From JAAZBV01 sp964499695 (GTDB lineage Bacteria > Desulfobacterota > DSM-4660 > Desulfatiglandales > HGW-15): a stretch of 6,427 nucleotides of DNA. Shown one piece after another: positions 1 to 6,413 of the stretch. Under the pieces are notes generated by a model, which saw only the letters and a list, made by a program, of their open reading frames with translations, ran no database searches and was not told the DNA's origin. The stretch is from positions 1-6,427 of the forward strand of contig CAZCMD010000227.1 of assembly GCA_964499695.1 (NCBI GenBank), written 5' to 3'. Within the stretch, counting starts at the first letter, position 1, and each line of letters opens with the position of its first letter. Position numbers and translations under genes: made by a program.

Positions 1-288
1 CAAAGTGGTATATTGAAGGTTGCTGAAACATACAGTGAAAGATTTAATGTAAAAATTGATTATGATTTCGCAGTACTGAAATTATTTGAGGAAGTTGGAG
101 AGTATGCTCAGGCTGTGATTATTCATAATAAAAAATCAAAGCCAGAAAAATACATTTCCGAAGAAGAAGCGAAAAAACACTTAGGAGAAGAGCTAGCTGA
201 TATCATTGGTATGGCAATCATTAATGCAAATTTGTTTGGTATAGATATACAAAAATCTATAAAAGAAAAGTGGTTTAAAAAGTTATAA
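1..288 (+). CDS. MazG-like nucleotide pyrophosphohydrolase, 5' end cut by window edge
   Basis: The frame is open from the first base and ends in TAA at 286-288, giving 95 visible codons. A TTG at 13-15 could be read as a start, but it has no convincing Shine-Dalgarno sequence and the frame continues upstream, so I treat the gene as partial and that TTG as an internal Leu. The all-alpha MazG signature is visible: EExxE at visible residues 30-34 (LFEEVGEYAQ) and ExxD at 64-67 (EELADIIG), the acidic residues that bind Mg2+ in this fold. The helix-loop-helix between them contains a Lys-rich stretch, and the tail is KEKWFKKL. Family members hydrolyse nucleoside triphosphates or related nucleotides to monophosphate and pyrophosphate; the substrate here cannot be told. 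It converges on gyrA with a 92-bp gap, so it is not part of that operon. GC is 86 of 288 bases (about 30%), well below gyrA. Family assignment is fairly sure; exact function is not. Confidence 0.8.
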   Translation, partial: QSGILKVAETYSERFNVKIDYDFAVLKLFEEVGEYAQAVIIHNKKSKPEKYISEEEAKKHLGEELADIIGMAIINANLFGIDIQKSIKEKWFKKL

Positions 289-324
289 CCCTGCAATTAC
301 GTCCGACTGGCTGTTTTTATCAAT

Positions 325-358
325 AAAAAAGGCACAAGGTTTTTCCACCCTGTGCCTT
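325..358 (-). terminator. Rho-independent terminator of the dnaN-gyrB-gyrA operon
   Basis: Read on the minus strand, an 11-bp stem (AAGGCACAGGG pairing with CCTTGTGCCTT, one G-U wobble) closes an 8-nt loop (TGGAAAAA). The T-run TTTTTTATT follows and overlaps the last two stem bases. It begins 22 bp after the gyrA stop codon. On the plus strand the same stem is followed by GAACC rather than a T-run, so it should work mainly for the gyrase operon and only poorly, if at all, for the MazG-like gene. The stem arms are heptamer-repeat units, one arm direct and one inverted. Confidence 0.88.
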
Positions 359-380
359 GAACCATACACCTTGTACCTTT
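346..380 (-). repeat. Degenerate heptanucleotide array, 5 units, downstream of gyrA
   Basis: Five contiguous 7-bp units start directly after the gyrA stop codon when read on the minus strand. The consensus is roughly CAAGGYR, with units such as CAAGGTG, CAAGGCA and CAGGGTG; position 3 varies most and the GG at positions 4-5 is in every unit. The last two units form the upstream arm of the gyrA terminator, and an inverted copy at 331-339 forms the other arm. The same type of array lies downstream of gyrB. The 7-bp period argues against coding. The repeat is seen directly; its role is unknown. Confidence 0.72.
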
Positions 381-2801
381 TTACTCTTCTATCACCTTGG
401 CAACACCAACCACTTTTTCACCAGGGGCAAGGTCAATGAGTTTTACACCCTGTGTGTTTCTGCCTATTACAGAGATATCTGCAACCCTCAGCCTGATGAT
501 CTTGCCCTGCTCTGTTATGATCATTAGCTGATCTGTTTCGTTTACCTGGTAAGAATAGACTACATTGCCGTTTCTCTCTGTGGCTTTAATAGTGAGGATG
601 CCCTTTCCGCCCCTTGACTGTATCCTGTACTCCTCTGTCTTGGTGCGCTTACCAAAACCGTTTTCACAAACAGTAAGGATGGTGGAGCCTTCTTTAATTG
701 CCTCCATGCCTACAACCTCATCACCTGCCTCAAGCCTTATGCCTATATTGCCTGCAGCTACCCTGCCCATGCCTCTCAGGTCTTTTTCAGGAAACCTTAT
801 GGATTTACCCTGTTTGGTGTTGATAAAGATATCATGGTCACCATCTGTAACCCTCACGGATATAAGCTCATCGTTGTCATTAATCTTGAGCGCTATTATA
901 CCATTAGTTCTAATGTTGCTGTAAGCCATGAGGTCTGTCTTTTTCACAAGACCCTCCCTTGTAGCCATTACTATAAAGGAGTTTTCACTGAACTCCTCTA
1001 TGGGCAGTACAGTAGCAAGCTTTTCATCAGGCTGAAGCTCAAGCAGATTCACGATGGCCTTTCCCTTGGACATCCTGCCCGCCTCTGGTATCTCATGTAC
1101 CTTTTTCCAGTATACCCGGCCCTTATTAGTAAAAAAGAGCAGATAATTATGAGACGATGCAACAAACAGGTTTTCAACAAAATCCTCTTCCTTTGGCACA
1201 ACCCCTGTAAGCCCCTTACCACCGCGCCTCTGGGCCCTGTAAAGGCTTATGGGGTTTCTCTTGATATAACCCTTATGGCTTATGGTCACAGCCATGTCTT
1301 CATCGGCAATAAGGTCTTCTATGTTAAGGTCTTCATCCTGGTCAATAACCTCTGTCATCCTCTCATCACCGTATCTCTCTTTTATCTCCTTGGTCTCCTC
1401 ACGGATAACCTGTAAAACCATTGCCGGATTTTCCAGAATAGATTTAAAGCGTGTAATATCCTGGATAAGGCCCCTGTACTCCTCATCCAGCTTTTCCCTT
1501 TCAAGGCCGGTAAGACTGCTGAGCCTCATACTCAGAATGGCCTGGGCCTGATCAGCGGAAAAATCAAACTCGGACATCAACCTTGCCTTGGCCTCTTTAG
1601 AGTCTGCGGAAGACCTGATAATCGCTATCACCTCATCCAGAAAATCCAGCGCCTTTCTTAAGCCCTCTACTATATGGGCCCTTTCTTCGGCCTTTTTAAG
1701 ATCAAATATGGTGCGCCTTATTATTACCTCACGGCGGTGATTAATAAAGTGATCTATTATCTCCTTAAGGTTAAGGGTTTGTGGCCGACCGTTTACAAGG
1801 GCAAGTAAAATGATGCCAAAGGATTTCTCCATCTGGGTGAATTTGAAAAGGCGGTTCATAACAACAAGGGCATTTTCATCGCGCTTTACATCTACAACTA
1901 TGCGCATGCCCTCCCTGTCTGATTCATCTCTTATATCTGATATGCCCTCTATCTTTTTCTCCTTGACCAGATCTGCCATGCTTTCTATTAATTTAGCCTT
2001 GTTCACCTGGTAAGGTATCTCTGAGATGATAACGCGTTCCTTTTGCTTCCCGACCGTCTCTATATAGGCCTTTGCCCTTATCTTTATAATGCCCCTTCCT
2101 GTAAGGTATGCCTCCCTGACTCCCTTTCTCCCGACAATATAACCTGCCGTGGGAAAATCAGGGGCTGTAATTATCTTCATGAGGTCATTTATTGTTATAT
2201 CAGGGCGGTCAATAACCTCTATTATGGCGTCACACACCTCCCTCAGGTTATGCGGGGGTATGTTGGTTGCCATCCCGACTGCAATGCCTGATGTCCCGTT
2301 TACAAGGAGGTTGGGTATAGTGGTTGGGAGGATCAAAGGTTCCATCAGCGAACCGTCATAGTTGGGTGTAAAATCAACAGTCTCCTTTTCAAGGTCTGAC
2401 AGAAAGTCCTGCGCAAGCTTTGTCATGCGCACCTCTGTGTAACGCATGGCAGCAGGTGGGTCACCGTCTATGGAGCCAAAGTTACCCTGGCCGTCTACAA
2501 GAGGGTATCTCAGGGAAAAATCCTGGGCCATCCTTACTATGGTATCATATACCGCCGAATCACCGTGTGGATGGTATTTACCTATTACATCGCCGACGAT
2601 CCTTGCCGATTTTTTATAGGGTTTATTATTGTAATTTTTCAGGTCATACATGCCAAAAAGCACACGCCGGTGCACCGGCTTAAGACCGTCACGTATATCA
2701 GGAAGCGCCCTTTGAACAATAACGCTCATGGAATATTCGAGATAAGATTTTTTCATCTCATCTTCGATGTTTACAGTGGTATTAATCGTATCCAGACTCA
2801 T
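381..2801 (-). CDS. gyrA: DNA gyrase subunit A
   Basis: GyrA is the DNA breakage-reunion subunit of gyrase (GyrA2GyrB2), which uses ATP to add negative supercoils to DNA in the cytoplasm. I place the start at the ATG at 2801 (806 aa), because GGAG lies 6 nt upstream of it; an in-frame TTG at 2813 overlaps that Shine-Dalgarno site and would add only MEKD. Visible landmarks: the N-terminal winged-helix region with RALPDIRDGLKPVHRR (31-46), HPHGD (77-81), catalytic Tyr121 in AMRYTE, then tower and coiled-coil segments to about residue 500. The C-terminal DNA-wrapping beta-pinwheel (about 504-806) shows six blade repeats and the GyrA box QRRGGKG at 524-530, which marks gyrase rather than topoisomerase IV ParC. 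A second box-like QSRGGKG lies at 728-734. Quinolone-site residues Ser82 and Asp86 (E. coli Ser83 and Asp87) are the wild-type residues. No long acidic tail and no intein are present. The gene is last in its operon, 93 bp after gyrB. Confidence 0.98.
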   Translation of the reverse strand: MSLDTINTTVNIEDEMKKSYLEYSMSVIVQRALPDIRDGLKPVHRRVLFGMYDLKNYNNKPYKKSARIVGDVIGKYHPHGDSAVYDTIVRMAQDFSLRYPLVDGQGNFGSIDGDPPAAMRYTEVRMTKLAQDFLSDLEKETVDFTPNYDGSLMEPLILPTTIPNLLVNGTSGIAVGMATNIPPHNLREVCDAIIEVIDRPDITINDLMKIITAPDFPTAGYIVGRKGVREAYLTGRGIIKIRAKAYIETVGKQKERVIISEIPYQVNKAKLIESMADLVKEKKIEGISDIRDESDREGMRIVVDVKRDENALVVMNRLFKFTQMEKSFGIILLALVNGRPQTLNLKEIIDHFINHRREVIIRRTIFDLKKAEERAHIVEGLRKALDFLDEVIAIIRSSADSKEAKARLMSEFDFSADQAQAILSMRLSSLTGLEREKLDEEYRGLIQDITRFKSILENPAMVLQVIREETKEIKERYGDERMTEVIDQDEDLNIEDLIADEDMAVTISHKGYIKRNPISLYRAQRRGGKGLTGVVPKEEDFVENLFVASSHNYLLFFTNKGRVYWKKVHEIPEAGRMSKGKAIVNLLELQPDEKLATVLPIEEFSENSFIVMATREGLVKKTDLMAYSNIRTNGIIALKINDNDELISVRVTDGDHDIFINTKQGKSIRFPEKDLRGMGRVAAGNIGIRLEAGDEVVGMEAIKEGSTILTVCENGFGKRTKTEEYRIQSRGGKGILTIKATERNGNVVYSYQVNETDQLMIITEQGKIIRLRVADISVIGRNTQGVKLIDLAPGEKVVGVAKVIEE

Positions 2802-2807
2802 ATCTTT

Positions 2808-2811
2808 CTCC
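2808..2811 (-). promoter_or_regulatory. gyrA ribosome binding site (decides the start)
   Basis: GGAG on the minus strand, with a 6-nt spacer (AAAGAT) to the ATG at 2801. Its first G is also the last base of the in-frame TTG at 2811-2813, so TTG cannot be served by this site. This is why the ATG is preferred as the gyrA start. Confidence 0.8.
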
Positions 2812-2842
2812 AAAAACTGATAATTACATCAGGTATCTTACT

Positions 2843-2891
2843 TTCCATGCACCCCACGCCTTGTACCATGTACCTTGCGCCCTGTGCCTTT
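2843..2891 (-). repeat. Degenerate heptanucleotide array, 7 units, in the gyrB-gyrA spacer
   Basis: Seven contiguous 7-bp units begin 3 bp after the gyrB stop codon on the minus strand. Units include CAGGGCG, CAAGGTA, CATGGTA and CAAGGCG; the GG core recurs every 7 bp, and flanking positions vary within narrow limits (Y then R after GG). An 11-mer, AAGGCACAGGG, is shared exactly with the array downstream of gyrA. The array fills about half of the 93-bp spacer, leaving the promoter-proximal part and the gyrA Shine-Dalgarno site outside it. Unlike the gyrA-distal copy there is no inverted unit, so no terminator hairpin forms here, which fits read-through into gyrA. Function unknown. Confidence 0.72.
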
Positions 2892-2894
2892 CTT

Positions 2895-5285
2895 TTATAT
2901 ATCCAGCTCTCTTACTTCCAGTGCGTTGTTTTGTATAAATTCACGCCTTGGTTCAACCTTGTCGCCCATAAGAACAGTGAAGATATCATCTGCATCAACC
3001 GGATCTTCTACCCTGATCCTTAAGAGCCTTCTCTTTTCAGGGTCCATTGTGGTCTTCCAGAGCTGGTCCGGGTTCATCTCTCCAAGGCCTTTATATCTCT
3101 GAATGGTAAGCCCTTTCTTGGCCTTGTCCATTATCTCGGTAATCAGCCTTTCCGCACCCTTAACCTTTGTGCCTTCACCTTCATTATAAATGATATATTC
3201 ACCAACTATGTTCTCACGATGTTTATTGTAAAGGGTTATCATGTTCTTTAATTCGGGTGATGTGAAAAAATCCCAGTTTATAAATGAAGGCTTTCCACCG
3301 TTTTTGGACTCGGAAACAGTAAACTCATATTCCCCATCTTCCTCAGAGATCTTTATATCACTGACCCTGAATCTTTTTTCTTCAAGGGTCTTTAAAATAC
3401 CATTCATGAACTCTCGATCTTTAAACATCTTTACATCCGTTGGCCCGAAAGCGGCCATAAATTCTATAAACCTTTTACTGATCCCGGTATGTGTGAGCTT
3501 TTCCAGGTTTTCATAAAACTTTTTTATCCCCTTTAAGAAATCCACCAGCTTCTGTCCGGAGAGTTCCTGTGTATCAGAGACCTTTACCTTTTCATTATCT
3601 GATATCCTGTTGAATATATAGGTATCAAACTCATCTTCATCCTTGATGTATCTCTCACTCTTTCCTTCAGCCACCCTGTACAGAGGAGGCTGTGCAACAT
3701 AGAGATAGCCGTTTTCAATGATTTCCGGCATCTGTCTGAAAAAGAATGTTAGAAGAAGGGTGCGTATATGTGAACCATCAACATCAGCATCTGTCATGAT
3801 AATTATTTTATGATACCTGATGGAGTTGATATCATACTCCTTTTCACCAATCCCGGTGCCAAGGGCAGTTATCAGCACCTTTATCTCTTCGCTTGATATC
3901 ATCTTGTCAAACCTGGCCTTTTCAACATTAAGTATCTTACCCCTTAATGGCAGTATGGCCTGGTTTTTCCTGTCTCTTCCCTGTTTAGCAGAACCCCCGG
4001 CAGATTCCCCCTCAACTATGAAAATTTCACTCATGGAAGGATCTGTCTCCTGGCAGTCAGCGAGCTTACCCGGGAGTGAGTTGCTTGAGAGCACCCCCTT
4101 TCTTCTTGCAAGGTCCCTGGCCTTTCTGGCTGCCTCACGCGCCCTTGCCGCATCCATAGTCTTTTCAAGTATGGTGTTTATTACCTTGGGGTTCTCTTCA
4201 AAATAATTGCTTAACCCTTCATTAACAAGGGTTTCTACAAGCCCCTTTATCTCACTGTTACCAAGCTTTGTTTTGGTCTGCCCTTCAAACTGCGGGCTAG
4301 AGAGCTTAACGCTCAATACAGCGGTGAGTCCTTCCCTTACATCATCGCCGCTAAGCTTTTCCTTGAAATTCTTTCCTTTGGGCGAGCTTGTAAGGTACTG
4401 GTTAATGCTCCTTGTGAGTGCAGATTTAAAACCTATAAGATGGCTTCCACCCTCTATAGTATTAATGTTATTGGCGAAGGTGAGCATGATCTCTTTGTAG
4501 GAGTTATTATACTGCAGGGCCAGCTCCATTATAATATCATTCTTTTCTCCGGTGAGATAAATAGGCGGGGAGTGAAGGAGTTCCTTATTTTTGTTAAGAA
4601 AATCCACATAGGATATGATTCCGCCTTCAAACAGAAAATCATTCTTCTTCCCTGTTCTTTCGTCTGTTATCTTAATCCTGATCCCTTTTGTTAGAAAGGC
4701 AAGCTCCCTCATCCTTCTGGATATGGTCTCAAAATCATACTCAAGTGTCTCAAATATCTCACGGTCCGGCTTAAAGGTTACTTTAGTACCTCTTTTTGTG
4801 GTTTCACCTACTATCTTCATTTCACAATTAACATCGCCGCGCACATATTTTTGATAATATATCTTTCCACCTTTATGTACCTCAACTTCACATATCTCTG
4901 ATAGTGCATTTACAACAGAAACACCTACACCATGAAGCCCGCCTGAAACCTTATAGCTCTTATTATCAAATTTACCGCCTGCATGAAGCTTGGTCATGAC
5001 CACTTCAAGGGCAGGCACCCCCTCTGTTTTATGCATCTCTACAGGAATGCCCCTTCCATTATCAAATACACTTATACTTCCATCTGTGAGTATCTTTATA
5101 TCTATAAAGTCACAATACCCGCCCATTGCCTCATCTATGCTGTTATCAACAATCTCCCAGACAAGGTGATGCAACCCTTCAAATGAGGTATTGCCAATAT
5201 ACATGGCAGGTCTTTTTCTTACAGCAGACAGACCCTCAAGGACCTTTATGTCCTCGGCACCATAATTAATCTCTTTTTCTTCCAT
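2895..5285 (-). CDS. gyrB: DNA gyrase subunit B
   Basis: GyrB is the ATPase and TOPRIM subunit of gyrase. The 796-aa product is close to the E. coli length (804) and colinear with it. GHKL ATPase domain (about 1-220): catalytic Glu44 and Asn48 in WEIVDNSIDE, DNGRGIP at 75-81, Lys105 in HAGGKF and GGLHGVG at 116-122. Transducer domain (about 221-395): ATP-contacting Lys338 in QTKTK. TOPRIM: Glu425 in VEGESAGG, PLRGKILNVEKARFDKM, then Asp499, Asp501 and Asp503 in TDADVDGSHIRT. A divergent insert of about 170 residues (roughly 555-722), characteristic of Gram-negative GyrB, precedes QRYKGLGEMN (729-738) and the C-terminal tail. ATG at 5285 directly follows the dnaN stop codon. GAGG within the last dnaN codons, 6 nt upstream, is the likely ribosome binding site, so translation is probably coupled. 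Residue variants at coumarin- and quinolone-related positions are discussed in the findings. No intein. Confidence 0.98.
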   Translation of the reverse strand: MEEKEINYGAEDIKVLEGLSAVRKRPAMYIGNTSFEGLHHLVWEIVDNSIDEAMGGYCDFIDIKILTDGSISVFDNGRGIPVEMHKTEGVPALEVVMTKLHAGGKFDNKSYKVSGGLHGVGVSVVNALSEICEVEVHKGGKIYYQKYVRGDVNCEMKIVGETTKRGTKVTFKPDREIFETLEYDFETISRRMRELAFLTKGIRIKITDERTGKKNDFLFEGGIISYVDFLNKNKELLHSPPIYLTGEKNDIIMELALQYNNSYKEIMLTFANNINTIEGGSHLIGFKSALTRSINQYLTSSPKGKNFKEKLSGDDVREGLTAVLSVKLSSPQFEGQTKTKLGNSEIKGLVETLVNEGLSNYFEENPKVINTILEKTMDAARAREAARKARDLARRKGVLSSNSLPGKLADCQETDPSMSEIFIVEGESAGGSAKQGRDRKNQAILPLRGKILNVEKARFDKMISSEEIKVLITALGTGIGEKEYDINSIRYHKIIIMTDADVDGSHIRTLLLTFFFRQMPEIIENGYLYVAQPPLYRVAEGKSERYIKDEDEFDTYIFNRISDNEKVKVSDTQELSGQKLVDFLKGIKKFYENLEKLTHTGISKRFIEFMAAFGPTDVKMFKDREFMNGILKTLEEKRFRVSDIKISEEDGEYEFTVSESKNGGKPSFINWDFFTSPELKNMITLYNKHRENIVGEYIIYNEGEGTKVKGAERLITEIMDKAKKGLTIQRYKGLGEMNPDQLWKTTMDPEKRRLLRIRVEDPVDADDIFTVLMGDKVEPRREFIQNNALEVRELDI

Positions 5286-6401
5286 TTAAATCCTCATAGG
5301 CATTATCAAACCGAGAAAGCCTTTATCATCATCCCCACGCAGCATGCATGGACTTGAGTTATCATTAAAACTTATTATCACATTTTCACTTTGCATAGAC
5401 TGGAGCACATCAACAAAATATTTTGAATTAAAACCCATCTCCACCTTATCGCCCGGGTAATCAATCTTGATATGATCCTTAACATCTCCCAGATCCGGGT
5501 TTATAGAGACAAGCTCCATGATATTATTCTGTAAGGTTATCTGTACACCCTTGGAACTCTCACTGCTTAAGATCATCATTCTCTTCATGCCATCAAGAAG
5601 CTCGTTCCTGTTTGTGGATACACTGTTTTTTAACTCTATGGATATAACCTCCCTGTAATCAGGAAACTTGCTTTCAAGCAGCCTTATTACTACAAGAGAA
5701 TTTTCATTCTTTGCCACGCAGTTATTCTCTTTAAAACCAATGCTGATCTTTTCACCTTCAGATGCAAGCTTGTTAAGTTCAAGCAACCCTTTTTTGGGTA
5801 TCATTACACCTTTATCCATCTTTATCTTATCAAGGTTATCTATCTTTTTATCTGAAAGTGAAAGGCGGTGACCGTCAGTTGATACCATTCTTAAAAAACT
5901 GCTCTCATCTCTATTGATCCTTTCAGTATATACACCTGAAAGTTTATAGCCTGCCTCTTCAAGGGTAATGGCATATATGGTTTTATTTATCATGTCAGTA
6001 AGGGCAGTGCATTCCATCTCAACCATATCAACATCCTCAGGTTCAACAAAGACAGGATATTCCTCTGCTGACATGCAGGCCAGGTTGTACTGGGTTTTAT
6101 CATCATAAATAAATACATAGTTATTTTCTTTTTCCTTTATGGATATATCATTACTTTTACTCTCTTTTAGAATTTCAAAAAGCGTTCTACCTTTAACAGC
6201 TATACTTCCTGCTGTAATGACATTTGCCTCTATTTTCTGCTGCATGCTTATTTCAAGATCTGTTGCGGAAATATTGACCGCTCTATCATCAGTAGAAATA
6301 AGTATATGTGATAGAATAGGCATGTTGCTTCTCTTCTCTATTATACTTTGAACCTTTGATACCGATTTAAAAAGGGAGTCTCTGTTTACCTTTATTTCCA
6401 T
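5286..6401 (-). CDS. dnaN: DNA polymerase III beta subunit (sliding clamp)
   Basis: DnaN forms a homodimeric ring around DNA that gives DNA polymerase III its processivity and serves as a docking hub for other replication and repair proteins. The 371-aa product has the usual length for three clamp domains (about 1-120, 128-250, 251-371). Family landmarks are NMPILSHILI (26-35), ATDLEI (46-51), YKLSGVY (152-158), STDGHRLS (174-181), SKFPDYREVI (244-253), YPGDKVEMGFN (315-325) and the C-terminal MPMRI, whose Met and Arg positions line the partner-binding cleft in known clamps. The ATG at 6401 is chosen because AAGGAGG sits 5 nt upstream. It is the first visible gene of the operon; its TAA is directly followed by the gyrB ATG. 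GC is lower than in gyrA, with one line near the 5' end at about 20%. recF, which often follows dnaN, is absent. Confidence 0.97.
   Translation of the reverse strand: MEIKVNRDSLFKSVSKVQSIIEKRSNMPILSHILISTDDRAVNISATDLEISMQQKIEANVITAGSIAVKGRTLFEILKESKSNDISIKEKENNYVFIYDDKTQYNLACMSAEEYPVFVEPEDVDMVEMECTALTDMINKTIYAITLEEAGYKLSGVYTERINRDESSFLRMVSTDGHRLSLSDKKIDNLDKIKMDKGVMIPKKGLLELNKLASEGEKISIGFKENNCVAKNENSLVVIRLLESKFPDYREVISIELKNSVSTNRNELLDGMKRMMILSSESSKGVQITLQNNIMELVSINPDLGDVKDHIKIDYPGDKVEMGFNSKYFVDVLQSMQSENVIISFNDNSSPCMLRGDDDKGFLGLIMPMRI
5292..5295 (-). promoter_or_regulatory. gyrB ribosome binding site embedded in dnaN
   Basis: GAGG on the minus strand is formed by the Met369-Arg370 codons of dnaN (ATG AGG), with a 6-nt spacer, ATTTAA, that is the last dnaN codon plus its stop. 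It is a modest Shine-Dalgarno match, but with the TAA-ATG junction it suggests termination-reinitiation coupling between clamp and gyrB translation. Confidence 0.65.
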
Positions 6402-6406
6402 GCCTT

Positions 6407-6413
6407 CCTCCTT
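6407..6413 (-). promoter_or_regulatory. Strong dnaN ribosome binding site
   Basis: AAGGAGG on the minus strand, complementary to the 16S rRNA anti-Shine-Dalgarno core, with a 5-nt spacer (AAGGC) to the dnaN ATG. Upstream sequence to the window edge is almost purely A and T (TATAAAATATT), which could include a -10-like element, but too little is visible to call a promoter. Confidence 0.85.

Noticed and set aside
289..324. A small RNA or promoter in the sequence between the MazG-like gene and the gyrA terminator.
   Set aside because: Only 36 bases are available, with no paired -35 and -10 elements and no stable stem that I can see.
834..1415. A 193-codon plus-strand open frame opposite gyrA, and other shorter frames opposite gyrA, gyrB and dnaN.
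   Set aside because: They lie entirely antisense to strongly conserved genes, have no recognisable domains and no convincing ribosome binding sites; they are by-products of the codon use of the real genes.
2550..2562. A quinolone-resistance change in GyrA.
   Set aside because: The motif reads HPHGDSAVYDTIV with Ser82 and Asp86 intact, the wild-type state.
2843..2891. CRISPR array as an explanation of the repeats.
   Set aside because: The units are 7 bp, degenerate and contiguous, without spacers, and no cas gene is nearby.
2895..5285. Intein or insertion in the gyrase genes, prompted by the long GyrB and by the known habit of inteins to sit in gyrA and gyrB.
   Set aside because: The catalytic motifs of both proteins are uninterrupted, no intein splice-junction motifs are seen, and the extra GyrB length is the normal Gram-negative insert.
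5613..5621. TGTGGATAC, a one-mismatch match to a DnaA box, inside dnaN.
   Set aside because: It is a single imperfect site within coding sequence, with no cluster of boxes or AT-rich unwinding region around it, so it does not support an origin in this window.
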